23,892 bases of DNA from an uncultured Erysipelotrichaceae bacterium (GTDB taxonomy: Bacteria; Bacillota_I; Bacilli_A; Erysipelotrichales; Erysipelotrichaceae). The position numbers and the translations under genes were made by a program. The notes under the pieces were generated by a model, which ran no database searches, was not told the origin of the DNA, and was given only the letters and a program-made list of their open reading frames with translations. This document shows, piece after piece, positions 1-6,419 of the stretch. How positions within the stretch are numbered: the stretch's first letter is position 1; every line of letters starts with the position of its first letter. The DNA lies in the NCBI GenBank assembly GCA_937902945.1, contig CALEMD010000056.1, positions 1 to 23,892 of the forward strand. The letters are read 5' to 3'.

Positions 1-48
1 CCCCACTAGATTTTATAGCGGATTTTTTCAAAACCCCACTATATTTTA
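1..48. repeat. Short direct repeat with overlapping imperfect palindrome at the left edge
   Basis: Two 15-base copies of CCCCACTAKATTTTA lie at 1-15 and 34-48, 33 bases apart, and differ at one position. Between and overlapping them, 14-43 forms an imperfect 30-base palindrome (TATAG at one end, CTATA at the other, with T and A runs near the centre). The first copy starts at base 1, so the array may continue outside the window. It sits just after the stop of the dehydrogenase gene at 60. It could be the edge of an insertion-element terminus, a small repeat family or part of a transcription end; nothing visible decides between them. Confidence 0.45.
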
Positions 49-59
49 CTTAACGCTTT

Positions 60-1085
60 TTACAGATAGTATTCCATCGGATACGTCGGATATTCGAGCG
101 GTTCAAGCTGATCCATTGTAATCAATCCAGCCGGAGCTCTTAGAATACTCGGTATGCGATTGACAATTGTTGCGCAGGTATGTTCTACAGTCGCCGGTTT
201 TACAACATGGAATTCTGTATCCGGTTCACCTGTGATCTTCCAATCGCACATATCGCCATCATCCGGTCCATAGACCTTTCCTATGCACTGTGTTTCAATG
301 ATCGGTCCCTGGAATGTCTCCGTTGTTACAACCGCTGCCATGCCTATGCATCTGCCCTTCTCAATAGTTGCCTTCAATGTATTTGAATACAGATCCGCAT
401 CATGGAAATACGGAACGCACTTCTGTGTCTGTGACTTGATCGTCCAGCCCATCTTCGAAGCCAATGCTTCATTGGAATTCCATACATATGATGGTTCAAG
501 TGTTTCCGGATGAGCAATCTTCTTTTCAAATTCTTCAGCCGTCAGATTGACTCCGTGAGCATTTGCCAATGCCAGTCCATAGTCCTCAACATTATAGCTG
601 ACTGCACCTTCAATTTTGGATATCATATGACATCCTGCCGCAACCGCTCCAACCATATTGCACCAGAAAATATCTTCCATGCCGCTGCCTACAAATGTGC
701 AATTATGTTCGCGTGCCGTTACATCGAGAATATTTGCTTCAACTGGGCTTGTTGTCCAGCAGTATGTTGCTTCTTCACATGTGGTAACAACGCTGATTCC
801 TCTGCTCAGGCACTTCATATAGTGAGGGAAGCAGTCTTTTACCAGAGAGAACAATGTTACAACTGCGATGTCCGCATGTGTCTGATCGAGCACTTCATCT
901 GCATTATCACTGATCAGAATTCCTGTCTTAACACCCAGTCCTGCATAATCGCCGATATCCATACCGACAATTTTCGGATTGTTGTCAATTGCTCCAACAA
1001 TCTGACAGCCTGTTTCATAAAGATAGCGAAGCGTATACTTGCTCATCTTTCCACAGCCATACTGCACTACTTTAATCTTTTCCAT
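60..1085 (-). CDS. NAD(P)-dependent amine dehydrogenase, 2,4-diaminopentanoate dehydrogenase-like
   Basis: This 341-residue protein looks like the dihydrodipicolinate-reductase-fold NAD(P)H-dependent amine dehydrogenases, whose best-known member is 2,4-diaminopentanoate dehydrogenase of clostridial ornithine fermentation. The N-terminus has a beta strand followed by a glycine-rich dinucleotide loop (VVQYGCGKMS, residues 6-15), then an acidic residue near the end of the second strand (AIDNN). The rest matches a family-like catalytic and oligomerisation domain. An AAAGGAGG ribosome site lies 6-7 bases before the ATG. None of the other ornithine-fermentation genes (ornithine racemase, aminomutase, AKP thiolase) is in the window, so the true substrate is uncertain. 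It follows the MerR gene on the same strand but has its own MerR-type promoter. The assignment to the family is fairly sure; the substrate is not. Confidence 0.8.
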   Translation of the reverse strand: MEKIKVVQYGCGKMSKYTLRYLYETGCQIVGAIDNNPKIVGMDIGDYAGLGVKTGILISDNADEVLDQTHADIAVVTLFSLVKDCFPHYMKCLSRGISVVTTCEEATYCWTTSPVEANILDVTAREHNCTFVGSGMEDIFWCNMVGAVAAGCHMISKIEGAVSYNVEDYGLALANAHGVNLTAEEFEKKIAHPETLEPSYVWNSNEALASKMGWTIKSQTQKCVPYFHDADLYSNTLKATIEKGRCIGMAAVVTTETFQGPIIETQCIGKVYGPDDGDMCDWKITGEPDTEFHVVKPATVEHTCATIVNRIPSILRAPAGLITMDQLEPLEYPTYPMEYYL

Positions 1086-1116
1086 CTGATTTCCTCCTTT
1101 GATGGTTCCTGATTTT

Positions 1117-1147
1117 ATCGTAGTGTCTTACGTCGGAAGAGAGTCAA
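1117..1147 (-). promoter_or_regulatory. MerR-type promoter with 19-base spacer before the amine dehydrogenase gene
   Basis: On the minus strand, -35 TTGACT (1142-1147) and -10 TACGAT (1117-1122) are separated by 19 bases, the overlong spacing typical of promoters activated by MerR-family proteins. The spacer holds a short dyad, TCTT-7-AAGA. The gene immediately upstream encodes a MerR-family regulator, so local control is likely. This is inference from spacing and context. Confidence 0.5.
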
Positions 1148-1150
1148 GCC

Positions 1151-1990
1151 TCATTTTGAAAAGCTGACTGGAACCTGAAGCCGAAGAAACATGGACCTTT
1201 CTTCCGTATGGAAAACATTGAATTCTATCAGCACTTCACAGATATAATCGCCTGCAATGCAGTATCCTTTCTGTTCACATATCTTCTTCAATTCCTCTGC
1301 ATACTGCTTCTCAGAAGAGAAACTGTCACAGTATATGCAGGCGTACATTCCTTCGGGCAGATACTGTGTATCTGAAGAAGGAAAATGACTGTCCGCAAAT
1401 ACAAAAATACGATTGGATATAAAATCCAGTTTTTCAAAGTTTTCCTTAGGCATGATTGTTCCTGCATTGCAGTAGTATACAGATGCAAGATGATTTGCGA
1501 TCAGATCAGATTTCAGCTGTTTCAGTATAAGTTCATATGTATCTAAATCATGATCATAGAAATTAACATCCGTATTGATGGCATAGATGCTTCTCTGGCT
1601 GATGTATTCCAGCGTAAATGTCCCGCTTTTTGGAGATTTCTTATATCTTTCAATATTTCTGACTGCCTGACGGATTGCATCCTGCTGTATTGTCAGCTGC
1701 TCAATCTCCTCGGCTGTTTTCTTTTCTTTCTGTATCAGAACTGATTCAACAAAATCAAGGTCTTCTCTATCGAGAACCTTCTTGATTTCTCTTAACTGCA
1801 TGCCAAGTTCCTGCATATACTGAATCATGTCAAAACGGGCATTCTGCTTTACATCATAGTAGCGATATCCTGTATCTGCATCTACATGCGAAGGAGTCAG
1901 CAGCCCTATCCGATCGTACAATCGCAATGTAGGAACAGTCGTGTGATTCATTTTAGCCATATCGCCTATTTTCAGATACTGGTGGAACAT
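1151..1990 (-). CDS. MerR-family transcriptional regulator with GyrI-like effector domain (BmrR type)
   Basis: A 279-residue regulator with the BmrR/Mta layout. Residues 1-70 form the winged HTH: YLKIGDMAKM, TLRLYDRIGLL and the DxxTGYRYYD wing are characteristic. A coiled-coil linker follows (about 75-120), then a C-terminal GyrI-like ligand-binding domain of about 150 residues. Such proteins bind promoters with overlong spacers and activate them on binding a small hydrophobic or cationic ligand, often a drug. The reading frame stays open upstream to 2059, but I choose the ATG at 1990: it begins right before the HTH, has an AGAGG site, and the extension would cover a dyad that looks like the gene's own operator. 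The ligand is unknown; the neighbouring dehydrogenase gene is the likeliest target. Confidence 0.85.
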   Translation of the reverse strand: MFHQYLKIGDMAKMNHTTVPTLRLYDRIGLLTPSHVDADTGYRYYDVKQNARFDMIQYMQELGMQLREIKKVLDREDLDFVESVLIQKEKKTAEEIEQLTIQQDAIRQAVRNIERYKKSPKSGTFTLEYISQRSIYAINTDVNFYDHDLDTYELILKQLKSDLIANHLASVYYCNAGTIMPKENFEKLDFISNRIFVFADSHFPSSDTQYLPEGMYACIYCDSFSSEKQYAEELKKICEQKGYCIAGDYICEVLIEFNVFHTEERSMFLRLQVPVSFSK

Positions 1991-2003
1991 ACACGCCTCT
2001 GAA

Positions 2004-2025
2004 AGTCTAACCCAAGGAAAGGGTT
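2004..2025 (-). promoter_or_regulatory. Candidate MerR autoregulatory operator and -10 element
   Basis: AACCC-7-GGGTT is a 17-base perfect dyad at 2009-2025. On the minus strand it runs directly into TAGACT (2004-2009), a plausible -10 for the MerR gene. A dyad abutting the -10 is the usual arrangement at MerR-family promoters. No good -35 is visible, which is also common where an activator supplies contact. Confidence 0.4.
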
Positions 2026-2066
2026 TGCTATTCTTTTCACATACTATAGCATATTCCACAGATTGC

Positions 2067-2570
2067 TTAAAGTCTGCTAGGCTGTCTTATTTCCATCAAT
2101 GTCATATATTCTGCATCCGTTGTGATGCTTCCATATATATGCATGCCGCATTTCTGCATTGTCTTCATGCTGTAAGAATTGTCTGCATCACAAGTGCATG
2201 TAATTCTATCAGCCTTTTCAGTTCTAAAGAGATATTCTATCAATCCCTTAAGAGCTTCGCTGCCATACCCTTTATGCCACTGTGTTCGGCGCAAAGCAAA
2301 ACCAATTTCCAGACACTTATGAAACAATGGCTGTTCCTGGCATATGATGCCTATTGGTTCATGATTCTGTTTCAGGATAACGCTCAGGTAATATGCGTCC
2401 TCATCTTTTGCCTTTTTTGCAAGCCGCTTGATGCATATAGTTTCAGCGGTGCAAGGAAGATGGCTCGGTCCTGTTACCTCTGTATCTGAGAAAATGCCGG
2501 CATAAAGCACGTCGGCATCGATTTCCATAATTGGCCGCAGCAGCAGCCTGTCTGTTTCTATTTCAAGCAT
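2067..2570 (-). CDS. GNAT-family N-acetyltransferase (RimJ/RimL-like)
   Basis: This 167-residue protein begins with the RimJ/RimL-type opening MLEIETDRLLLRP and contains the acetyl-CoA loop QWHKGYGSEAL (Q/RxxGxG/A motif) in its middle, followed by the typical C-terminal element with AMDN-like residues (DADNSYSMKTMQKCGM). Such enzymes acetylate ribosomal-protein N-termini or small amines including antibiotics; the substrate here cannot be told. The start is uncertain: a GTG at 2579 would add three residues, but the ATG at 2570 fits the family N-terminus. The gene overlaps the end of the zinc-ribbon gene by a few bases, so the two are probably co-transcribed and translationally coupled. Confidence 0.85.
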   Translation of the reverse strand: MLEIETDRLLLRPIMEIDADVLYAGIFSDTEVTGPSHLPCTAETICIKRLAKKAKDEDAYYLSVILKQNHEPIGIICQEQPLFHKCLEIGFALRRTQWHKGYGSEALKGLIEYLFRTEKADRITCTCDADNSYSMKTMQKCGMHIYGSITTDAEYMTLMEIRQPSRL

Positions 2571-2976
2571 TTCTCCCACTGTTGCGCGTAAATGATTCTC
2601 CGCACTTAGGACATGTTATTTCCACTTTTCCATGATTTTTCGGGACGCGGACTATCTGAGCACATTTTGGGCACAGATAATAGCGATAGGATTTATCTGT
2701 TATGTTCTTATGCATCACTTGAAAACTGCGGCGGATCTTCTTTGTTTTATCTAGAAACAATGTATTCTCATTGCTTCTTTTATAGATCTGTCTGGAAAAG
2801 CTGCGGTATATCGCCCATATAAGCAATGCTTCCGCAAGAATAAGAACGATTGAATTGCCAATAAAGTATCCAATCAAATCAATGACCAATGCCGTTATCA
2901 GAATCACTGTATTCAGTGTATCTGTACCATAGCGTCCATACATAAATCTATAAAGCCAAGCCTGAAATTTTTTCAT
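2563..2976 (-). CDS. Small membrane protein with two TM helices and a C-terminal zinc ribbon
   Basis: A 137-residue protein of unknown function. Two hydrophobic helices at about residues 22-40 and 43-58 are separated by a very short turn, then a basic stretch (RSFSRQIYKRS) suggests that both ends lie in the cytoplasm. The C-terminal 40 residues carry two CPKC knuckles (102-105 and 122-125) spaced as in a rubredoxin-like zinc ribbon. Proteins of this architecture are common in Bacillota without assigned roles. A GAGG ribosome site lies 7 bases before the ATG. It overlaps the following acetyltransferase gene, which implies a shared transcript. The zinc ribbon and membrane anchoring are seen; any nucleic-acid or protein partner would be a guess. 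Confidence 0.75.
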   Translation of the reverse strand: MKKFQAWLYRFMYGRYGTDTLNTVILITALVIDLIGYFIGNSIVLILAEALLIWAIYRSFSRQIYKRSNENTLFLDKTKKIRRSFQVMHKNITDKSYRYYLCPKCAQIVRVPKNHGKVEITCPKCGESFTRNSGRNA

Positions 2977-3047
2977 TTTCTAACCTCGAATATGCTAATT
3001 TTAAGTCTACATCAGAATAAAGCAAGCGTGTTTTATACAACTTTCAA

Positions 3048-3851
3048 TTATTGTATAGCCGCATTCATTTTCAGTTTGTTCTGAAGAAATCTATAGATGA
3101 TATAAACCAAAGCAATGCTTGCCATTGTATCACTGATGAAGTGTGCCCCTCCAGCAATTCTGCCTAAGGCTGTAACTATGATCCAAAGTGCCGCTGTCCC
3201 CTTAAGAACAAATGGATGCACTTTAAAATCGGGATAGAGCAGCGGCAGATAGACAATCCACATCACAACTGACGCATTGCCGGTGTGACCGCTTGGGAAT
3301 GACATATGATAATCATCTGCAGCAAATGGCCGCAGAATATACCAGGGAACGAATTCACCTGCAGGATCACTCATCGCATAGAACCTTGTACGTCCCCAGA
3401 ACATCTTCAGAATATTCAGAAGAACATTTGTTATGATCAATAGCAGGAGTCCAAGCCATTCTGCTTTGACCGCTTCATCATTGGATTGATCACTCTTAGA
3501 TGCAAGATACACAGTCGCTAAAAACAGAATGATACTGCATAGAATCGGCACAATGGATATAAACGATATATCCGCATAGTGGCAGTATTCAAATACAGTG
3601 ACTGCGGAGAGTACACCGCTGACAATATACAGACATATCTTCTTATAACCGAGGCAATGCATAGCAAGTGCTGCACTGCATAAAGAGCCGATCCAAATGC
3701 CTGGCAGAATAGAAATGCAGCGGCCGAAAAATGCCAATGCAGAATTCTGATTCTGTGCAAACTCTAATGAAAAAGGCAGATCAAACTGTGCCAGTATTAA
3801 GAAAGCCGCAGCATATCCTGCCGCAAGAATCACTGTTCTCTTCTTACTCAT
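3048..3851 (-). CDS. PAP2-family membrane phosphatase
   Basis: A 267-residue polytopic membrane protein with the three phosphatase motifs of the type 2 phosphatidic acid phosphatase superfamily: K149-x6-R156 (KMFWGRTR), PSGH at 186-189, and R231-x5-H237-xxx-D241. Six or so hydrophobic segments surround them. The usual Pro after R156 is Phe. Family members remove phosphate from undecaprenyl pyrophosphate, phosphatidate or phosphatidylglycerophosphate at the outer membrane face; the substrate is not readable here. The long N-terminal half before the first motif (about 145 residues, four helices) is larger than in minimal BcrC-type enzymes. Divergent from the DtxR-family gene. The ribosome site is poor (AAAGGA about 16 bases from the ATG). 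Confidence 0.85.
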   Translation of the reverse strand: MSKKRTVILAAGYAAAFLILAQFDLPFSLEFAQNQNSALAFFGRCISILPGIWIGSLCSAALAMHCLGYKKICLYIVSGVLSAVTVFEYCHYADISFISIVPILCSIILFLATVYLASKSDQSNDEAVKAEWLGLLLLIITNVLLNILKMFWGRTRFYAMSDPAGEFVPWYILRPFAADDYHMSFPSGHTGNASVVMWIVYLPLLYPDFKVHPFVLKGTAALWIIVTALGRIAGGAHFISDTMASIALVYIIYRFLQNKLKMNAAIQ

Positions 3852-3926
3852 ATTGCTATTTTAGCATTCCTTTTCATATGCGAAGTATTGATTGAGCATT
3901 CTGCATCCATAATCAGGCATTTACGC

Positions 3927-3955
3927 TATAATGATGATAATGCTTTGAATCATTA
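3927..3955 (+). promoter_or_regulatory. Promoter -10 and overlapping dyad before the DtxR-family gene
   Basis: A perfect TATAAT at 3927-3932 lies about 34 bases before the ATG; no good -35 is visible at the usual distance. An inverted repeat TAATGAT (3929-3935) / ATCATTA (3949-3955) with a 13-base spacer overlaps the -10 and the probable transcription start, a suitable place for autorepression. It does not match the standard DtxR or MntR boxes, so the operator role is speculative. Confidence 0.4.
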
Positions 3956-3966
3956 AGGAGGCAATC

Positions 3967-4335
3967 ATGGAACTTCACGAATCCGCAGAAGACTATCTCG
4001 AGAAAATACTGATGATAGAAGAATCACGGGGCAGTGTCCGCTCAATTGATATCGTCAATCTATCCGGCTACTCAAAACCAAGTATCAGCATAGCCATGAA
4101 GAGACTGCGCGAAAACGGCTTTATTGAGATGGACCACTCTGGATTGATAACCTTGACAGCAAATGGAAGAGATGTTGCTGAAGGTATTTATAACAGACAT
4201 AAAGTACTGACAGATTTCTTCAAGAGTCTTGGCGTAAGTGCTGAAACATCAGCCGCAGATGCATGCAGAGTTGAGCACGATATCAGCACTGAGACTTTTG
4301 CCAAGATCACCGAGTATCTGAAAAAGAGAAAATAA
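3967..4335 (+). CDS. DtxR/MntR-family metal-dependent transcriptional repressor
   Basis: A 122-residue regulator with an N-terminal winged helix (HTH near 26-50, SGYSKPSISIAMKRL) and a DtxR-type dimerisation/metal domain; it lacks the SH3-like third domain, as MntR does. By alignment from memory with Bacillus MntR, the metal ligands would be D9, E12, H78, C100, E103 and H104. MntR has Glu at the position of C100, while DtxR/IdeR have Cys, so the site is a hybrid. It probably represses metal uptake genes when Mn2+ or Fe2+ is plentiful. An AAGGAG site precedes the ATG. It is the only plus-strand protein gene here and converges, stop to stop with no gap, on mntP, the Mn2+ exporter gene. Confidence 0.88.
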   Translation: MELHESAEDYLEKILMIEESRGSVRSIDIVNLSGYSKPSISIAMKRLRENGFIEMDHSGLITLTANGRDVAEGIYNRHKVLTDFFKSLGVSAETSAADACRVEHDISTETFAKITEYLKKRK

Positions 4336-4941
4336 TCAGAGAATCCCTTTCAGAAGTATTTCAAGACCAATCAGAATAAGAATGCACCCGCCAAATACGG
4401 ATGCTTTATCAGACAGTGTGCTGTCGCAGGAAGACAGATGATCTGCACAGCGCCGACCTAGTTTTATTCCCAACAGACAGATTGCCAATGTCACCGCAGC
4501 AATGATAACTGCACTTACAAGTGCCATCTGTACATTGTATTCAGCTATTGTAAATCCAACGGACAGAGCATCAATGGATGTTGCTATGCCCTGCATCATC
4601 AGAACCGGAACAGTAAGACTCTTCTCTTCCTGTACACCGGTCTTTTTCATATATCCTTCATAGACCATCTTGCCGCCGATCATGCCCAGAAGCAGGAAAG
4701 CAATCCATGGCACTGCTTTCTCAAACACATTGAAATATTCAACTGCAGTATGTACAAAAAACCAGCCGATCATAGGCATGACACCCTGAAACAGACCGAA
4801 TGTGCCTGCCACTGCAAATCTGCGCTGCCGCTTCATTTTCGGTTCGTTCAGACCATCCGCAAGAGATACCGAGAATGCATCCATAGCTAAACCTATTCCA
4901 AGCAGAATACTGTTGATGACAAACAGAATCATTCCTTCCAT
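4336..4941 (-). CDS. mntP: Manganese efflux pump MntP
   Basis: A 201-residue, six-helix membrane protein with both MntP repeats: GLAMDAFSVS (17-26, with D21) and GIATSIDALSVG (118-129, with D124). These paired acidic motifs form the Mn2+ pathway in the family. It exports excess Mn2+ from the cytoplasm. A GGAGG site lies 7 bases before the ATG. The 200-base leader contains a promoter, a yybP-ykoY riboswitch and a terminator hairpin, so expression should rise with Mn2+. It ends immediately against the stop of the convergent DtxR-family gene, making a compact metal-response pair. Length and motifs are normal for the family; the identification is secure. Confidence 0.95.
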   Translation of the reverse strand: MEGMILFVINSILLGIGLAMDAFSVSLADGLNEPKMKRQRRFAVAGTFGLFQGVMPMIGWFFVHTAVEYFNVFEKAVPWIAFLLLGMIGGKMVYEGYMKKTGVQEEKSLTVPVLMMQGIATSIDALSVGFTIAEYNVQMALVSAVIIAAVTLAICLLGIKLGRRCADHLSSCDSTLSDKASVFGGCILILIGLEILLKGIL

Positions 4942-4952
4942 AACACACCTCC

Positions 4953-4989
4953 AAAAGAAAATCCGGTTCAGACAGAACTGTACCGGATT
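4953..4989 (-). terminator. Intrinsic terminator hairpin of the mntP riboswitch expression platform
   Basis: On the minus strand a perfect 8-bp stem, AATCCGGT (4982-4989) with ACCGGATT (4960-4967), encloses a 14-base loop and is followed by TTCTTTT. It lies between the aptamer and the mntP ribosome site. A competing fold, GGAT and GAAAT upstream pairing with ATTTC and ATCC (within about 4985-5013), would use the 5' arm of the terminator and could act as antiterminator. Confidence 0.8.
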
Positions 4990-5029
4990 CAGAAATACAT
5001 ATTTCCAAGATCCATGTATAGCTCTAAGC

Positions 5030-5120
5030 TATGCATGAGTCTCGCATTTTCAAGCAAGCCAGGACTTTGTCCAGTATGTTGACTTGCTGCGCATGTTGCG
5101 CTTGCTACTCCCTCACGATT
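5030..5120 (-). ncRNA. yybP-ykoY manganese riboswitch (aptamer) upstream of mntP
   Basis: The minus strand shows the conserved aptamer elements: GAGGGAGTAGC near the 5' end, GTCAACATACTGG in the middle, and GCGAGACTCATG at the 3' end. CGTGAG pairs with CTCATG to close P1, and AGCAAGC pairs perfectly with GCTTGCT. Small hairpins GCGCA-ACA-TGCGC and GGAC-AAA-GTCC form the inner arms. These elements match the Mn2+-sensing yybP-ykoY class, whose members commonly control mntP-type exporters; ligand binding usually prevents termination or exposes the ribosome site. Promoter before it and terminator after it support transcriptional control. Confidence 0.93.
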
Positions 5121-5129
5121 AACGTTTGT

Positions 5130-5159
5130 ATTATCGCTTTCGAAGCAAATGTTTGTCAA
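5130..5159 (-). promoter_or_regulatory. mntP: Promoter of the mntP riboswitch transcript
   Basis: A consensus -35 TTGACA (5154-5159) and -10 GATAAT (5130-5135) with an 18-base spacer lie on the minus strand just after the stop of the dipeptidase gene. Transcription would start some 7 bases downstream, right at the beginning of the riboswitch aptamer. Confidence 0.85.
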
Positions 5160-5161
5160 TA

Positions 5162-6145
5162 CTAATCACGCATTGTCTGTCTGAGAACCCGCAGAACATT
5201 GCCATGGAAGATCTTGTCTACCTCTGCAGAAGCAAAGCCAACATGTATCAAAGCGTCTGCAAGTTTGATCATATCGTGCGGATCTGCAACTTCCAGCTTG
5301 CCTTCAATGCCATCAAAATCCGTACCAAGAGCTATAACATCTGTACCGGCAATTTCCTTTTCGTGCATAGCCATAGCAGCCATATCTTCAATATTGCTTT
5401 CATTAGAACCATCTTTTAGAAATGCCGGGCAGAAATTGATTCCCATTACTCCTCCTGCTTTATGCAGAATACGGATCATATCATCCGTCATATTGCGTTG
5501 ATGAGAGCATATGCTGCGGCAGTTGGAATGCGTTGCAACAAATGGCCTTTCAGCAATCTCTGCAACATCATAGAATCCACCATCTGAAAGATGACTGACA
5601 TCCACCAGCATGCCTATCTGCTGCATATGACGGACTGCTCTTTTTCCAAAGTCCTTCAGTCCCTTCTGCATGATTGCATCATCCTTTGAATTCGGATAGC
5701 CAAAGCAATTCTCAAAATTCCATGTAAGACTCAGACATCTGAATCCCATATCGTAGAAAGCATCCAGTTTCTGCATGTCGCCATGTACAGCAACACCGTC
5801 TTCCATGCTTAATACAGCTGATATTTTCCCTGCCTTGAAGTTTCTTTCAATGTCTTCTGCAGTATATGCATGGGCAATTCTAGAAGAATATCGTTCCACT
5901 GTATTATTCATAACCTGAACACATCCATGAATATATTCATCTTCAGGAATAGGCTCCATATTTCTTCTCCGGTATGCCTCAGCAGGCGGAATGAATACCG
6001 CAAAGAACTGCGCCATTGCATTTCCCTCTTCAAGTTTTGCAAGATCAATGCTTAATTCAGGATAGCTGCTTAAGTCTGCATTGCTGCCGTCAATCAGAAA
6101 TGCATGCATCAATGTATCACAATGCATATCTACTGCATGAATCAT
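5162..6145 (-). CDS. M19 (renal-type) membrane dipeptidase family protein
   Basis: A 327-residue metallohydrolase of the amidohydrolase superfamily, peptidase family M19. The binuclear zinc ligands are visible: H8-x-D10 (DMHCDTL), E115 (SMEDG), H185 (DVSHL) and H206 (ATHSNCR), plus D276 in GTDFDG. The SHQRNM segment after H206 is the substrate-binding loop. Bacterial members hydrolyse dipeptides, often with D- or dehydro-residues at the C-terminus. There is no signal peptide, so it acts in the cytoplasm despite the family name. AGGAGG lies 8 bases before the ATG. The gene follows the tRNA-Leu terminator and has a TATACT -10-like element at 6171-6176, but no good -35. Length is normal for the family. 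Confidence 0.92.
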   Translation of the reverse strand: MIHAVDMHCDTLMHAFLIDGSNADLSSYPELSIDLAKLEEGNAMAQFFAVFIPPAEAYRRRNMEPIPEDEYIHGCVQVMNNTVERYSSRIAHAYTAEDIERNFKAGKISAVLSMEDGVAVHGDMQKLDAFYDMGFRCLSLTWNFENCFGYPNSKDDAIMQKGLKDFGKRAVRHMQQIGMLVDVSHLSDGGFYDVAEIAERPFVATHSNCRSICSHQRNMTDDMIRILHKAGGVMGINFCPAFLKDGSNESNIEDMAAMAMHEKEIAGTDVIALGTDFDGIEGKLEVADPHDMIKLADALIHVGFASAEVDKIFHGNVLRVLRQTMRD

Positions 6146-6190
6146 AATGATAACCTCCTATAATGCCTTCAGTATATTCCAAAACCAAAT

Positions 6191-6214
6191 AAAAAACCCG
6201 TCATATAGACGAGT
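6191..6214 (-). terminator. Intrinsic terminator after tRNA-Leu
   Basis: On the minus strand, ACTCGTC (6208-6214) pairs with GACGGGT (6196-6202) around a 5-base loop, with one T-G wobble, and runs into six Ts. It begins 10 bases after the CCA end of the tRNA. Confidence 0.8.
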
Positions 6215-6224
6215 CATCAGCAAT

Positions 6225-6309
6225 TGGTGCGGACAACAGAATTCGAATCTGCATGGGTTGCCCCGCTGACCCCTGAAATCAGTGCGTCTACCAGTTCCGC
6301 CATGTCCGC
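6225..6309 (-). tRNA. tRNA-Leu (anticodon CAG)
   Basis: An 85-base tRNA with acceptor stem GCGGACA/TGTCCGC, discriminator A and an encoded CCA. The anticodon stem CTGAT/GTCAG (one T-G pair) encloses the loop TTCAGGG, giving anticodon CAG, which reads CTG. The long variable arm of a class II tRNA is present, and the T arm is GCAGA-TTCGAAT-TCTGT. All features agree on leucine. It has a separate promoter and terminator and lies between the P-type ATPase and dipeptidase genes. Confidence 0.95.
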
Positions 6310-6320
6310 ATTGCTTAATC

Positions 6321-6326
6321 ATTATA
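6321..6326 (-). promoter_or_regulatory. -10 element of the tRNA-Leu promoter
   Basis: A perfect TATAAT on the minus strand ends 11 bases before the first base of the tRNA, leaving room for a very short 5' leader. The -35 position at 16-18 bases (CTGGAT/TGGATT) is weak. Confidence 0.6.
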
Positions 6327-6419
6327 CTATAGATAAATCGAAAATCCAGACCTTTTTTCAACAAATTCATTGAGTTCGCGCAGATGATTTTTCCGCTGAA
6401 AATAACATAAAATGCACAT

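Noticed and set aside
1..48. CRISPR array at the left edge
   Set aside because: The repeat copies are only 15 bases, AT-rich and the gap is 18 bases; no cas gene is present.
510..1112. Long plus-strand open frame (200 codons)
   Set aside because: It lies antisense to the amine dehydrogenase gene, has Cys/Ile/Phe-rich non-protein-like composition, and no ribosome site.
1991..2059. N-terminal extension of the MerR regulator
   Set aside because: It would be translated across the operator-like dyad and -10, and the ATG at 1990 gives the normal family N-terminus.
5018..5032. ATAGCT-TAG-AGCTAT hairpin as a separate terminator
   Set aside because: No T run follows; it fits better as part of the riboswitch expression platform.
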